Below are positions 21,157 through 31,934 of a DNA stretch of 64,000 nucleotides, in pieces. Each line of letters begins with the position of its first letter. The stretch's first letter is position 1. The stretch is from Eutreptiella sp. 'Long Island Sound 2002'. Taxonomy: Eukaryota > Euglenozoa > Euglenophyceae > Eutreptiales > Eutreptiaceae. A model generated the notes under the pieces. The model had not been told where the DNA came from. It worked only from the letters and a program-made list of their open reading frames with translations, and made no database searches. The translations under genes were made by a program, and so were the position numbers. The DNA is taken from NCBI GenBank assembly GCA_964036045.1, contig OZ038383.1:69596588-69660587 (forward strand). Reading direction: 5' to 3'.

Positions 21157-23690
21157 CCAGTCATGAGTGGCGGGGTACAAGCGGAGCGCGCACACCAACA
21201 CACACACATCCCAACATCCGAGCCAGGAGTGGCGGGGCGCAGCCAAAACCCGAGGCCAAGCAGACACACCCTAATTGCACACCCCAGCCAGGACTCGCGG
21301 GGGACAAGCGGAAAGCGCACAGAAAAACACACACACACCCCAACACCCCAGCGGGGAGTGGCGGGGGGCAGCCAAAACCCGAGCTCAAGCAAACACACCC
21401 GCACTGCACACCCCAGCCAGGAGTGGCGGGGTACAAGTGGAGCGCGCACACAAACACACACACACATCCCAACACGCAAGCCAAGAGTGGCGGGGCACAG
21501 CCGAAACCTGAGCCCAAGCACACACACCCACACCGCACAGCCCAGCCAGGAGTGGCGGGGTACCAGCGGAGCGCGCACAGAAACACACACACACCCCAAC
21601 ACCCCAGCCAAGAGTGGCGGGGCGCAGCCGAAACCCAAGCCCAAGCACACAGTTCCACGACGCACACCCCAGCCAGGACTGGCGGGGTACAAGCGGAAAG
21701 CGCACAGGAAAACACACACACACCCCAACACCCCAGCCAGGAGTGGCGGGGCACGGCAAACACCTGAGCCCAAGCACACACACCCACAACGCACACCCCA
21801 GCCAGGAGTGGCGGGGTACAAGCGGAGCGCGCACACACACACACACACACACACCAAAACCGGAGCCAAGAGTGGCGGGGCGCAGCGGAAACCCGAGCCC
21901 AAGCACACACATCCACTACACACACCCCTGCCAGGAGTGGCGGGGTACAAGCGGAGCGCGCACACAAACAAACACACACCCCAACAACCCAGCCAGGACT
22001 GGCGGTGCGCAGCCGAAAACCGAGCCCAAGCACGCACACCCATACAGCACACCCGAGCCAGGAGTGGCGCGGTACAAGCGGAGCGCGCACACAAACACAC
22101 ACACACACCCCAACACCCCAGCCAAGAGTGGCGGGGGGCAGCCGAAACCCGAGCTCAAGCACACACATCCGCACTGCACCCCCAGCCAGGAGTGGCGGGG
22201 TACAAGTGGAGCGCGCACACAAACACACACACGGATCCCAACACGCAAGCCAGGAGTGGCGGGGGCACGCCGAAACCCGAGCCCAAGGACACACACACAC
22301 ACCCCAACATCCCAGCCAGCAGGGGCGGGGCGCAGCCGAAACCGCAGCCCAAGCACACACACCCAGACCACACACCCCAGCCAGGAGTGGCGGGTTGGAG
22401 GCGGAGCGCGGAAACAAACACACACATACACCCCAACATCCGGACCAGGAGTGGCGGGGCGCAGCCGAAGGCCGAGCCCAAGCTGACACACCCACGCCGC
22501 ACACCCGAGCCAGGAATGGCGGGTTGGAAGCGGAGCGCGCACACAAACACACACACACCCCAACACCCCAGCGAGGAGTGGCGGGGCGCAGCCAGCACCC
22601 GAGCCCAAGCACGCACACCCACACCGCACAACCCAGCCAGGAGTGGCGGGGTACAAGCGGAGCGCGCACACAAACACACACACACCCCAAAACCCCCGCA
22701 AGGAGTGGCGGGGCGCAGCCGCAACCCGAGCACAAGCACACACACTCACAGCGCACGACCCGGCGAGGAGTCGCGGGGTACAAGCAAAGCGCGCACACAA
22801 ACGCACACACACCCCAACCCCCCAGCCAGGAGTGGCGGGGTACAAGCAAAGCGCGCACACAAACACACACACACCCCAACACCCCAGCCAGGAGTGGCGG
22901 GGCGCAGCCAAAACCTGAGCCCAAGCACACACACACACAACGCACACCCCAGCCAGAAGTGGCGGGCTTGAAGCGGACCGCGCACAGAAACACACACACA
23001 GCCCAATACCCAAGCCAGGAGTGGCAGGGCGCAGCCGAAACCCGAGCGCAAGCACACGCACCCACACCGCACACGCCAGCCAGGAGTGGCGGGGTACAAG
23101 CGGAGCGCGCACATAAACACGCGAACACCCCAACACCCCAGCCAGGAGTGGTGGGGCGCAGCCGCAACCCCAGCCCAAGCACACACACGCACACCGCACA
23201 CCCCAGCCAGGAGTGGCGGGGTACAAGCGGAGCGCGCACACAAACACACACACATTCCAACACCCCAGCCAGGCGTGGCGGGGCGCAGCCAAAACCCTAG
23301 CCAAAGCACACACACCCACACCGCAAACCCCAGCCAGGAGTGGTGGGGTACAAGCGGAAAGCGCACACAAACACACACGTACCCCAACCCCCAAGCCAGG
23401 AGTGGCAGGGCGCAGCCGAAACCCGAGCCCAAGAACACACACCCACGCCGCACACCCCAGCCAGTAGTGGCGGGGTACAAGCGGAGCGCGCACACAACAA
23501 CACACACCCCAAAAACCCAGCCAGGAATGGCGGGGTGCAAGCCCAAACCCAAGCACAACGGCACACACCACAAAACCAAGCCAGGAATGCTGGGGCGAAA
23601 CCAAACCCCGTACCCAAGCATACCACCCAAGGCCCCAGCCAGGATTGGCGGGGTTCGGGTGAAACCCAGACCCAAACACAAGCGCCACAC
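21157..23690 (+). repeat. E tandem array, copy 1 (dimeric unit ~128 bp)
   Basis: Two alternating monomers each start with cagccaggagtggcgggg. One continues tacaagcggagcgcgcac and an (ac)n run; the other continues cgcagccgaaacccgagccc and an (ac)n run. About 20 dimers. The core contains GCCA-GGAG-TGGC, a possible small hairpin. No protein function is inferred from the open frames (THTHPNTPARSGGA type). Confidence 0.85.
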
Positions 23691-23692
23691 AA

Positions 23693-24163
23693 CAGTAGGA
23701 AACCCAGTGTCCATAGCCTGGGCACTGAGGGAGCCCGTGCCATGCAGGTGACCCGGCCAAACGAGGTCTCGAGACGGGGGGTAAAGCTGCATCCTAAAGC
23801 CTGCGCTGCGGTGGGACTCGACGCAAAGCGTGCGACAACCAAGCACCTCGGAACCTCAGTGCCAAGAACATGCATGCATGCCTTGGGAACGGGATACCCA
23901 AGGAAGTCCGGTGAACCCCTAGGGTTCCGCCCAAAGGAAGGAACGTCCGCAGGCACGGGGGCACACCCTCCCGACGAGACAAGTACGTCACGCCCGCGGC
24001 GATAAGCCCTCCCAGTGTTGCCCGAGGCCGCTTTGTTGGGGGCCACCAGAAAGGTCTAGCGGGATGTAAGTTGCCTCCCCTCTTCAAGCGCGGAGCCTCT
24101 TCCTGTTCGTCACAGGAGCAACGCCAGCGGGATACATGGGGCGCCTCTGCACGACCGAGTGCA
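23693..24163 (+). repeat. E 3' module, copy 1
   Basis: GC-rich unique module of ~470 bp, found again at 53893-54360 and, inverted, at 25457-25925. It always lies between the array and the tetranucleotide tail. It contains a CCAAG/CTTGG stem (23862-23886) around the palindrome atgcatgcat. A conserved structured 3' end is typical of sequences recognised by a LINE reverse transcriptase. Confidence 0.7.
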
Positions 24164-24179
24164 CCTACCTACCTACCTT
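24164..24179 (+). repeat. (CCTA)n tail of E copy 1
   Basis: Four CCTA/CCTT units after cgagtgca. The same gtgca-plus-tail junction closes copies 2 (54361) and 3 (inverted, 25440); the family at 57339 has a similar cgagtcga plus tail. Confidence 0.75.
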
Positions 24180-25439
24180 AACAGGCCGGCAGGGTGGGCT
24201 GGTCCCAGCCCATACTGCACCAGCTGGTGGCCAGGCTGAAGAAGACACAGCAGAAAGAAGTCCAGGTGCGGGGAAAGGCAGAGGGTGCAGGCTGGGAGGC
24301 AGAAGTTGCGCAGGCAAAGAAGCGGGTGCAAGTGGCGCGGAGGGCAGTGGAGGATGAGCATGGAGCAATCTACCAAAAAGTGGTGGCAGAGCATGAGCCG
24401 TATATGGAGAGAGCTGTACCGTACAAGTCCCTGCAATAAATCCGAGAGTTGGTAGAGGCTGGACAACCAGAGCAGATTAAGGCAGTGAGACTGCGGGACG
24501 GCAGGGTCACAGGCAACAAGCCGGAACTTTTGGCGGAAATGGCAGAGAGCTTTCCGGGGTGAGACAGCCAAGGGCAGCGGGGACTCAGCGAGACCACACG
24601 GAGGATGGTGCGGGCGCTGCCGCGGACGTTCATGAAGGAGCAAAGCGAGGCCATACACCGCCGCAGGGTGACACTGCGGTAAATAGCGGAGGCGGTGCGG
24701 GCCCTTAAGAGGAAAAAGCGCCCAGGGATGGATCAGCTGGTGGTGCAGGCATAGGAGAACCTCGGAGCGCCCGAACTGGATGGGTTGGTGGGGAGGATCA
24801 CAGAGGTGCTGCGCACCGGCGAGCCCCCGGTGGAGTGGAGGGGCACGCTGAGCCCCCTCCACAGGAAGGGGATCACCTGTTGCTGGGGAACTGGAAGCCC
24901 ATATGCTGTGCCGTCACAGAGGCCAGGCTGGTGTGGATGGTGGTCTTCAGGAGGATACAGCAGAGGCTGTATGAGGTGGGGGTTTTCCGGGACAACATGT
25001 GGGGGTCCACACAGGAAGTAAGCTTCCTGTATGACATGTAACTGAACAATGAGGACCTGGAGGCCTTCGTGTCGTCAGTGGACGTGAAGTGGACGTTCCC
25101 CAACACGCCGCAGAGGCTCAGGGACAAGGTGTGGGGGCAGTTGGGGCTCCTGTACGGCGACTTCGTAGAGGAGTATCTGCGCACAAGGAGGTACACCATT
25201 GCACCGGGTAAGCGCGGTACAGAGTGCATGTGTGACCCCAGGTGGCGGGGTACCACAAGGCGGCATGGAGGGCCCGTTCCTGTACATGCTTGCCATGCTC
25301 CCACTGATGCGATGGATAGCGGAGGCGTACCCACACCTGGCGCCACACACATCGCCGACACAAGCATAGGTGGACGATGCGATGCCCATGGCCCGGGACG
25401 AAGGGACGAAGAAGGTGGTACAGGACCGGATGCAGAGAG
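24180..25439 (+). pseudogene. LINE reverse transcriptase fragment A
   Basis: Frames in several phases line up with the LINE at 31.3-34 kb: PYKSLQ, AVRLRDGRVTGNKPELLAEM, then PGMDQLVVQA, VEWRGTLSPLHRKG, NWKPICCAVTEARLVWMVVF, SVDVKWTFPNTPQRL (RT motif A region), a GGMEGPFLYML-type motif B, and a motif C region with TAG in place of the Tyr codon (AGGTGGACGATGC at 25368). Stops (24437, 24560) and frameshifts make it dead. RT in LINEs copies the element RNA at a nicked target. E copy 1 ends at its left edge and inverted E copy 3 at its right. Confidence 0.75.
24718..25439 (+). repeat. 722-bp direct repeat, left copy (flank of E copy 3)
   Basis: From gcgcccaggg to tgcagagag. Matches 27315-28036 base for base apart from scattered substitutions, with the same total length. 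E copy 3 lies exactly between. Confidence 0.85.
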
Positions 25440-27314
25440 GTAGGTAGGTAGGTGCACTCGGTCCTGGAGAGGCGCCTCATGGTTCCCCCTGGCGTCGCCC
25501 CTGTGACAAACAGGAAGAGGCTCCGCGCGTGAAGAGGGGAGGCGGCTTACATCCCGCTAGACCTGACTGTTGGCCCCCAACAAAGCGGCCCCAGGCAACA
25601 CCGGGAGGGCTGATCGCCGCCAGCGTGACGTGCTTGTCTCGCCAGGAGGATGTGCTCCCGTGCTTGCGCACGTCCCCTCCTTTGGGCGGAACCCTAGAGG
25701 TTCACGGGACTTCCTGGCGTATCCCGTTCCCAAGGCATGCATTCTTGGTACTAGGGTTCCGAGGCGCTTGGGTGTCGCACGCTCCGCCTCGAGTCCCAAA
25801 GCAGCGCAGGCCTTAGGATGCAGCCTCACCCCCGGTCTGCGAATCTCGTTTGGCCGGGTCACCTGCATGGCACGGGCTGCCTCAGTGCCCGGGCTGTGGG
25901 CACTGGGTTTCCTACTGTTGTGCGGCGTTTGTGTATGGGTCCGGTTTGCGGTTGGGTGTGGGTTTTGTTAACCCCGCCAGTCCTGGCTGGGGTCTTGGGT
26001 GGGTGTGTTTGGGCATGGTTTGTGGTGTTGTCCCTCTAGTGTCGGCTGTTTGTGGTGTTCGTGGTTGGGGTTCGGTTTCGGCCTGCTTAGGGGACGTGTA
26101 TGGTTTCGTGCGCGCCCCGCTTGCCCCCCGCCGTTTCCGGTTCCGGCGTGCGGTGTGGGCGTGCGTGCTGGGCCCGGGTCTCGGCTGTGCCCAGCCTCTT
26201 CGTGGCTGGGTTGTCGGGGTGTGTATTTTGCGCTTTTTTTTTTTTGCTGGGTGTCCCTGTCCCGGGCCTTGTGGTCCCTGTCCCCCCATCCCCTTCCTTT
26301 CGGGCTGGGCTGCTGGCTCTTTTTTTTTTCGTGTTGTGTGTCTGCATGTTTCGGTGGCGGGGGCTGGGGGTGGAGGATTGGTACGGGTGGAGGGGGGAAC
26401 GGGAGGGGGAGGTGGACATGGGGCGGCGGTGGCGCGCTTGGTGGCGTCCGGGGGAGCGGGAGTGGTGGTGGCGGGGGCTGGGGGTGGTGGATGGGTATGG
26501 GCGGCGGGGGGAACGGGGAGCCCGGCAGGGCCTGTGGAGGGAGGGGGGGGTGGACGTGGGGCGGTGGTGGCGTGCCTGGCGGCGTCGGGGGGAGCGGGAG
26601 CGGTGGTGGCGGGGGCTGGGGGTGGGGGTCTTGTATGGCCAGACGGGGGAGGGAGAGGTGGACATGGGGCGGCGGTGGCGCTCGTTGAGGCGCCCGGGGG
26701 AGCGGGAGCGGCGAGAGCGGAGCCTCTGGGGGTCGTGGTGGCACCTGGCGGAGCGGGAGCGGCGCGAGTGGGTGGTTGAGGCGCGGTGGCGGTGTGGGGA
26801 GGTGGGCGCCGTGGGCGAGTGTGCCGTGCGGGGGGGGAACGGGAGCGCCGCCGTTTGCGGGACCGGGCCTCATCGCTCGAGTCGGGCCAGTCAGGAGGCG
26901 TCGGCGGGTCCTGGGAGGCTTCGCGTGGTGCCGCCTGGTACTGGAGGGGGGGGGGGGGTCCCCTGTTGTCCATGCATCCGCCACGTAGGGGTGTGGTGGC
27001 GGCAGCGGCTGGTGGTATGGGTCGAGTGACTGTCCTTGGCGGGCTTGGGTCCGGGGGGCCCCTTCGGTGTGGACGGGGTGGCCGGGGGGATACGGATACG
27101 GTTCCGGGTATGGGGGGGGTGGCTGGCACAGGGGGGGTGGCCCCTGGCGGTAGGCGGGGTATGCGGGTGGAGCGCTCGGTGGCTGCCATCTAATTCGCTG
27201 GTGCTGTTTGTGCTCGGGGGGGTTGTGGCCTGGTGGGGTAGGGTGGTGGGCAGTGGTAGTGGTGGGCGTGGTGTTGGCAGTGGTGGTGGTGGGGCCGCTG
27301 GTGGTGCTGGTGCA
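25440..27314 (-). mobile_element. E element, copy 3, inverted and truncated
   Basis: Read on the minus strand, it ends in the tail (25440-25456), preceded by the 3' module (25457-25925) and a short array (25926-26225). Upstream of that lies a C- and A-rich body (G/T-rich on the plus strand). The conserved segment (iii) is missing. Strings such as the complement of ccaaggcccaag...cccgggcc near 26260 recall the body of copies 1 and 2. The 3' module carries the same palindrome-centred stem. It is flanked by 722-bp direct repeats of LINE RT sequence. Confidence 0.7.
26345..26800 (+). repeat. G-rich minisatellite, unit about 110-125 bp
   Basis: Repeats of ggtggcgggggctgggggtg, gaacggga/gg, gacatggggcggcggtggc and gcgcccgggggagcgggag recur four times. 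Many runs of three or more G on the plus strand make G-quadruplexes likely. Open frames here are composition artefacts. Confidence 0.75.
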
Positions 27315-28045
27315 GCGCCCAGGGGTGGATCAGCTGGTGGTGCAGGCATACGAGAACCTCGTAGCGCCCGAACTAGATGGGTTGGCGGGGAGGATCACAG
27401 AGGTGCTGCGCACGGGCGAGCCCCCGGTGGAGTGGAGGGGCACGCTGAGCCTCCTCCACAAGAAGGGGATCACCTGTTGCCGTGGAACTGGAAGCCCATA
27501 TGCTGTGCCGTCACAGAGGTCAAGCTGGTGTGGATGGTGGTCTTCAGGAGGATACAGCAGAGGCTGTATGAAGTGGGGGTTTTCCGGGACAACATGTGGG
27601 GGTCCACACAGGAAGTAAGCTTCCTGTATGACACGTAACTGAACAATGAGGGGCTGGAGGCGTTCGTGGCGTCAGTGGACGTGAAGTGGATGTTCCCCAA
27701 CACGCCGCAGAGGCTCAGGGACAAGGTGTGGGGGCAGTTGGGGCTCCTGTACGGCGACTTCGTAGAGGAGTATCTGCGCACAACGAGGTACACCATAGCA
27801 CCGGGGAACCGCGGTACAGAGTGCATGGGTGACTGCAGGTGGCGGGGTACCACAAGGCGGCATGGAGGGCCCGTTCCTGTACATGCTTGCCATGCTCCCA
27901 CTGATGCGATGGATAGCGGAACTGTACCCACACCTGGCGCCACACACATCGCCGACACAAGCATACGTGGACGATGCGCTGCCCATGGCCCGGGACGAAA
28001 GGGCCAAGAAGGTGGTACAGGACCTGATGCAGAGAGTAAGGGAAA
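27315..28045 (+). pseudogene. LINE reverse transcriptase fragment B (right copy of 722-bp direct repeat)
   Basis: Same part of RT as fragment A: PGVDQLVVQAYENLVAPELD, WRGTLSLLHKKG, NWKPICCAVTEVKLVWMVVF, FRDNMWGSTQEVSFLYDT then TAA at 27636, SVDVKWMFPNTPQRL, GVPQGGMEGPFLYML (motif B) and QAYVDDALPM (motif C with both Asp kept). Frameshifts near 27470 and 27825 separate these pieces. The match to fragment A ends at 28036. The sequence continues in frame a little further (VRESVFPCLGVSF) before unrelated DNA. Confidence 0.75.
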
Positions 28046-28454
28046 GTGTATTTCCATGCCTAGGGGTAAGCTTTACTTGTCGTAGAGATGCCTAGAGGCA
28101 TACTACATTTTCTTCTTGGTATTGGCCTAACCAAAAAGGAGTGACAAAGCATTTTGACCTATAAAACCAAGCACTACACTTTGGATGTTGTGTGCAACCC
28201 TGATCCCCCAACTCATTGGACATAGACACCATTTCCTGGACTGACTGAGGCGCTGACATCGATCCAGACCCTATACATCTTTTTATATTTTCTGATAAAT
28301 GCTTAGCTATCCTAGTGGTCCGCACCCTAGGGGGCTGGGGTACCTTTGTTCGAGAGGTCCTGCGTTCCATACCCAGTCAGCCTGGCTAAGTAGGAAGTTC
28401 CCATGTGACATGGCAGTGACCTCAGCGCCACAAGCCATGCCACCTCAGCCTATG
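28046..28454. other. Spacer with possible tRNA-derived (SINE-like) head at ~28300-28385
   Basis: No gene. The string ggtcctgcgttccataccc resembles a pol III B box and T arm (GTTC-x-A-x-x-CC), preceded by tagctatcctagtggt, which is like an A box with extra bases. A full tRNA cloverleaf is not apparent. Confidence 0.3.
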
Positions 28455-28927
28455 GGACGCAAAACAAAGAGTGCACATCTCTAGATGGCACTATAAAGGA
28501 GAGAGTGCCCATGTGGGCAGTCTTCCAAGGATTGTAGGATATTGTCCAACTATCTTTTTCTAAATCTGTAGTTGTTCTGAGTTCTAGTGAGTAGATGCAT
28601 TGTCTATCTTTTCTCAATTGGCTGCAGCCCTTCATGTTTTGGATTTGATCCTGAATTTCCTCTTCCTGCACTGTGGGTACTCCGGAGCTTTGGTCTATCG
28701 TTTCGTTTCCTCAAAACCTTGGCATTTGGAAAAACCTGAGCTACATCAAGAAGCAGCAGGAGCAAGTAGAGACACAGACAAAACAATATCATCAAGAGCA
28801 TCAACAGTGGAAGCCTGTTTTTACTTTCTGGTACGGGAGATTTTCAGTCTTTGCGTACCTGCAACCCTGTGCAGTACAACCAGTACGTCAAGACTGATAA
28901 CATTTCTGAAGGGCGGAAGAATACCAT
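28455..28927 (+). promoter_or_regulatory. Family G 5' region with TATA-like box
   Basis: TATAAAG at 28492 lies in a GGCACT/AGTGCC hairpin, followed by tgcccatgtgggca. The leader runs ~430 bp to the gag ATG at 28928. The copy at 16921-17412 keeps the same elements, which argues for function in the element. I saw no second copy downstream to prove it is a long terminal repeat. Confidence 0.5.
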
Positions 28928-31255
28928 ATGGACACCAAGGACACTGCCGAGGAGATAGCGCCCTCAGCGGCACCAGCAAAGCTGGCACCGAAGCCCAGAC
29001 CTGGTGAACCTGAACCTGAGGAGCCCGTACCTTCAGTGTCCTTAAGTGGGCTTGGGGAAGTTTCGCTTGAGGGCTTGGGAGTTGCCTCCAGAGGACTATC
29101 CGTTGGAGCAGCTGAAGGCAAGGACAAGGAGAAGGGATCAGTGGATATGCGGGCCAAAAAGGATGACCCTGGTGATGAACACGTTCCATCCGATGAGGTA
29201 CCCTTCAATGACAAACCTTCTGAGAGTGCGTCAAGCGCCTCTCACCCACCTGCAGCACCCTCTTGCACAACCACTGCACTCCCAGTCACAAATCCAGCAG
29301 CATCCTCACCCACAACCACTCCCCCTATGGCTGAGGGTCTAGGCCTTACTGGTATGCCTTAGCCCCCGCCTGTGGTGTGAATTTAGTCGCGACTGCGCCA
29401 CCTATGGCGACAGCAGTCAGCGGACTAGTGGCATCCAGCTCCACTTACACCGGTATCGATGAGCCTATGCCACTCCGCTACACTGAGGGCTATCACAAGC
29501 CCCCTACTGGTGTGGGCCCAACCTATATTCCTGGCTATGCAGCACCGGAGCGTAGCTATGCCATGCCAGCGCCTGGCATTGCCTCTCTCAGGGGCCTTCG
29601 GGGCCCTGAGTCCTGTGGGGGACGGAGCAGGGAGTCAGGAGACCCTCTAACAGGTCGCTGACACGCTCGGAGATTAAGGAGGCTCTCCGTAGCGCTACTG
29701 CAGTGCTGGTTGCCGACATTACTCAGGCCATCAGCAACAAGGTGCAGCCCCTGAAACCACCTGAGGGGTCACCTATGACCATTGGAGTTTGTCCTCACCG
29801 ACTGCAGGCCACCCACCTGGTGGCGGTACTGACCCACACTCAGGGCGGCGTGAGAAGTCAGCCTATGCCGACCCCTGCAGCTGTATCAAGGAGTTTCTTC
29901 GTTCCGAGAACTGACCAGCCAACCTACAGCCATGTGGGGAACTCCACCCGAGCTGAGCTGGATCAGTTAGGACTGACAGCCTTAAGGCCTATGGTTGACG
30001 TGGAGCCATATGGCTCCAGTGACTTTGGTGGTGATCCTTCAGATGACGAGTCGCCATCTCTAACGTCTGGTTCACCCTCTGAGGACGATGACCCTCAGGA
30101 CCCAGAGAGCCCGAGTGGTAGAAAGAAGAAGAAGATGATTAGGAGGAAGCGCCACGAGAGACGCACATCCAAAGAGGCTAAAGCTATCGCCACCTCTAAG
30201 ATTGTGGTGAACTTGCCTGAGGTCTCTGAAAAGGATCTCAGCGAGTTCGCGGAGAGTTTCGGCTGGTTCCTGAGGATGACCCGCCAGACCCACGCTAGTG
30301 GGCGGGTGAAGTGCGACCTACTCTTGCAGTGTTGCAAGACAAAGTACTTGGAGAAGCAAGTCAAGCAGATCGTGACTAAGTCCGCCACGTTCGCCGAAGT
30401 GCTGGTTGCCCTTGAGAGGCAGTACCCCTCCTAGGAGACCGACCTATCCATCCTGACCGAGATCCAGAGCCTGGCCGTGTTGCCCAACAACCCCCAGGCT
30501 GCGCGTATCTCGGAAGCACTGGCCGACTTGGACCACTGGGTAGGGCGACTGACGCCCGGATCTTACGGCAGCGATGAGATGCTTTTCTGGTTGGTGGCGA
30601 AGATCCCACGAGATGTGTGGGATGAGTGTTGGGCTACGGGGAAACGCAAGGCAGGAACCCTCACCTACGAGGACTTCTCTGTACTTCTATTGGAGCTGGC
30701 GTTGGAGAAAAAGAGTGACCAGCACCTCAACGCCTACCGCCCCGGAGGAGGCAACTCTGGGAACCATGGCCGTGGGCATCAAGGACCTCGACCTGGACAA
30801 GGGACTACCCCTAAGAATGCTCGCCATACGAGCAAGGTGCAAGACCTCTTCTGGTGTGACGCCAGAGACGAGCAGGGCGGCCGCGTGCATGCCCCAGACT
30901 GCGATTAGCATGAGTGCTTCGTGGTCCAGAACAAGAAGCAGGAGACCAACACACGTGCCAAGGCTAAGATGCGTGAGCACTGAAGGTGTACCATCACCTG
31001 TACTTTCTGTCGCAAGCGCAAGCACTACGAGGATGAGTGCTACCACAAGCAGCGCGTGTCATCGAAGCTCAAGAGCGATGCTCAGAATGGCCGTGGAAGT
31101 GCCGGAGGCAAGAGCACTGGCGAAAAAGGCAAGGGTAACTCTCAAGGACGGGGCAAAGGCCAAGGTCACGCGCAAGGCCACGGTGGAGGATGTGGAGGCC
31201 CTGACAAGAAAAACCGGAGAAGAATAAGGACAACATCCAGGACAGGTCCGGGGAA
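28928..31255 (+). pseudogene. Family G gag, copy 2, fused to LINE
   Basis: ATG at 28928 begins MDTKDTAEEIAPSAAPAKL. Pro/Ser-rich N-terminal parts continue in shifting frames (stop 29360, then 29377 and 29703 frames). The capsid-like core is at 30190-30740: VVNLPEVSEKDLSEFAESF, LLQCCKTKYLEKQVKQIV, TAG at 30432, then AARISEALADLDHWVGRLTP. The tail holds CHAPDC-like VHAPDCD and the knuckle CTFCRKRKHYEDEC (C-x2-C-x4-H-x4-C, near 31000), then a Gly/Lys-rich end (GKGQGHAQGHGGGCGG). At ~31255 the sequence switches to LINE. Stops at 30905 and 30981 are shared with copy 3. Confidence 0.7.
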
Positions 31256-31934
31256 AACCATATGGCACGACAAGCGAGCATGGCACACAGCAGTGCACTC
31301 GCATGACCTAGAAGCCCAACATGACTCCCAGGAAATCGCCGCACGACTGGACACCACACGCCGGCAACTCAGAGAATGGCACATCCGCCGGGCAAAGGAA
31401 CGGGCGCAAGGACAACAACGCTACTTCCAAAACCCCCAACCCTACAAATCCCTGGAACACGTGGACAAGGTCCTGGGGGAGACCGGCCACCGAGGCATCC
31501 AGGCGGTACGCCTGCAGGACGGCACGCTGACCAACGATCCCAAGGTGGTCCTGGAAGAAGTCCTCAACAGCTTCCTGCGCCAACAAAACAGTGAGGATGG
31601 CGAGCTGTCAGCATACACGGAGGAACTGATATCCCACCTGCCGAAACTCTACAACCGGACGCAGCGACGAGACATGCACCGAACCCCGTTCACTACTCGG
31701 GAGCTCGATGAGGTGTTGTAGAAGCTACAACCGGGAAAAACCCCGGGGATGGACGGACTCCCAGCGGAGCTCTACCGTAGGCTCCTGCTGAACCTGAAGA
31801 GACACTTGGCCGCGCGCCTGTGGGATATTGCCATCGGGAAAAGGGACGTACCACGCGACTGGGCAAACCTAGTACACCCCCTGTATAAGAAAGGCAACTG
31901 GGCGAACCCAGACAACTGGAGACCCATCGTGTGT
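31256..31934 (+). pseudogene. LINE ORF2 N-terminal fragment C1
   Basis: Encodes HDKRAWHTAVHSHDLEAQHD, PQPYKSLEHVDKVLGETGHR, FTTRELDEVL, stop TAG at 31719, then KLQPGKTPGMDGLPAELYRR and NWANPDNWRPIVC. It breaks at 31934 into the second unit of the duplication. No endonuclease domain lies before the RT. Confidence 0.75.

Larger units (their letters stand above)
17850..24179 (+). mobile_element. E element, copy 1 (~6.3 kb noncoding composite repeat)
   Basis: Five modules follow in a fixed order: an A-rich/CG start (17873-18480), a T-poor body (18481-20480), a conserved GC-rich segment (20481-21156), a tandem array (21157-23690), and a 3' module with CCTA tail (23693-24179). Copy 2 at 46357-54372 has the same order and, without its own insertion, nearly the same length. 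No frame has motifs of an enzyme. Long frames exist on both strands only because the plus strand lacks T and the minus strand lacks A. The tail and one-sided polarity suggest copying by non-LTR reverse transcription in trans. I cannot match it to a named family. Confidence 0.7.

Noticed and set aside
19906-22971. Open frame of 1,021 codons through the E body and array
   Set aside because: T-poor repetitive DNA leaves several frames open at once; the product is low-complexity (THTHPNTPARSGGA) and changes frame between copies.
21157-23690. CRISPR-like array
   Set aside because: Conserved core with variable spacers looks superficially similar, but spacers are themselves repeated (ac)n-rich monomers in a eukaryotic context with no cas genes.
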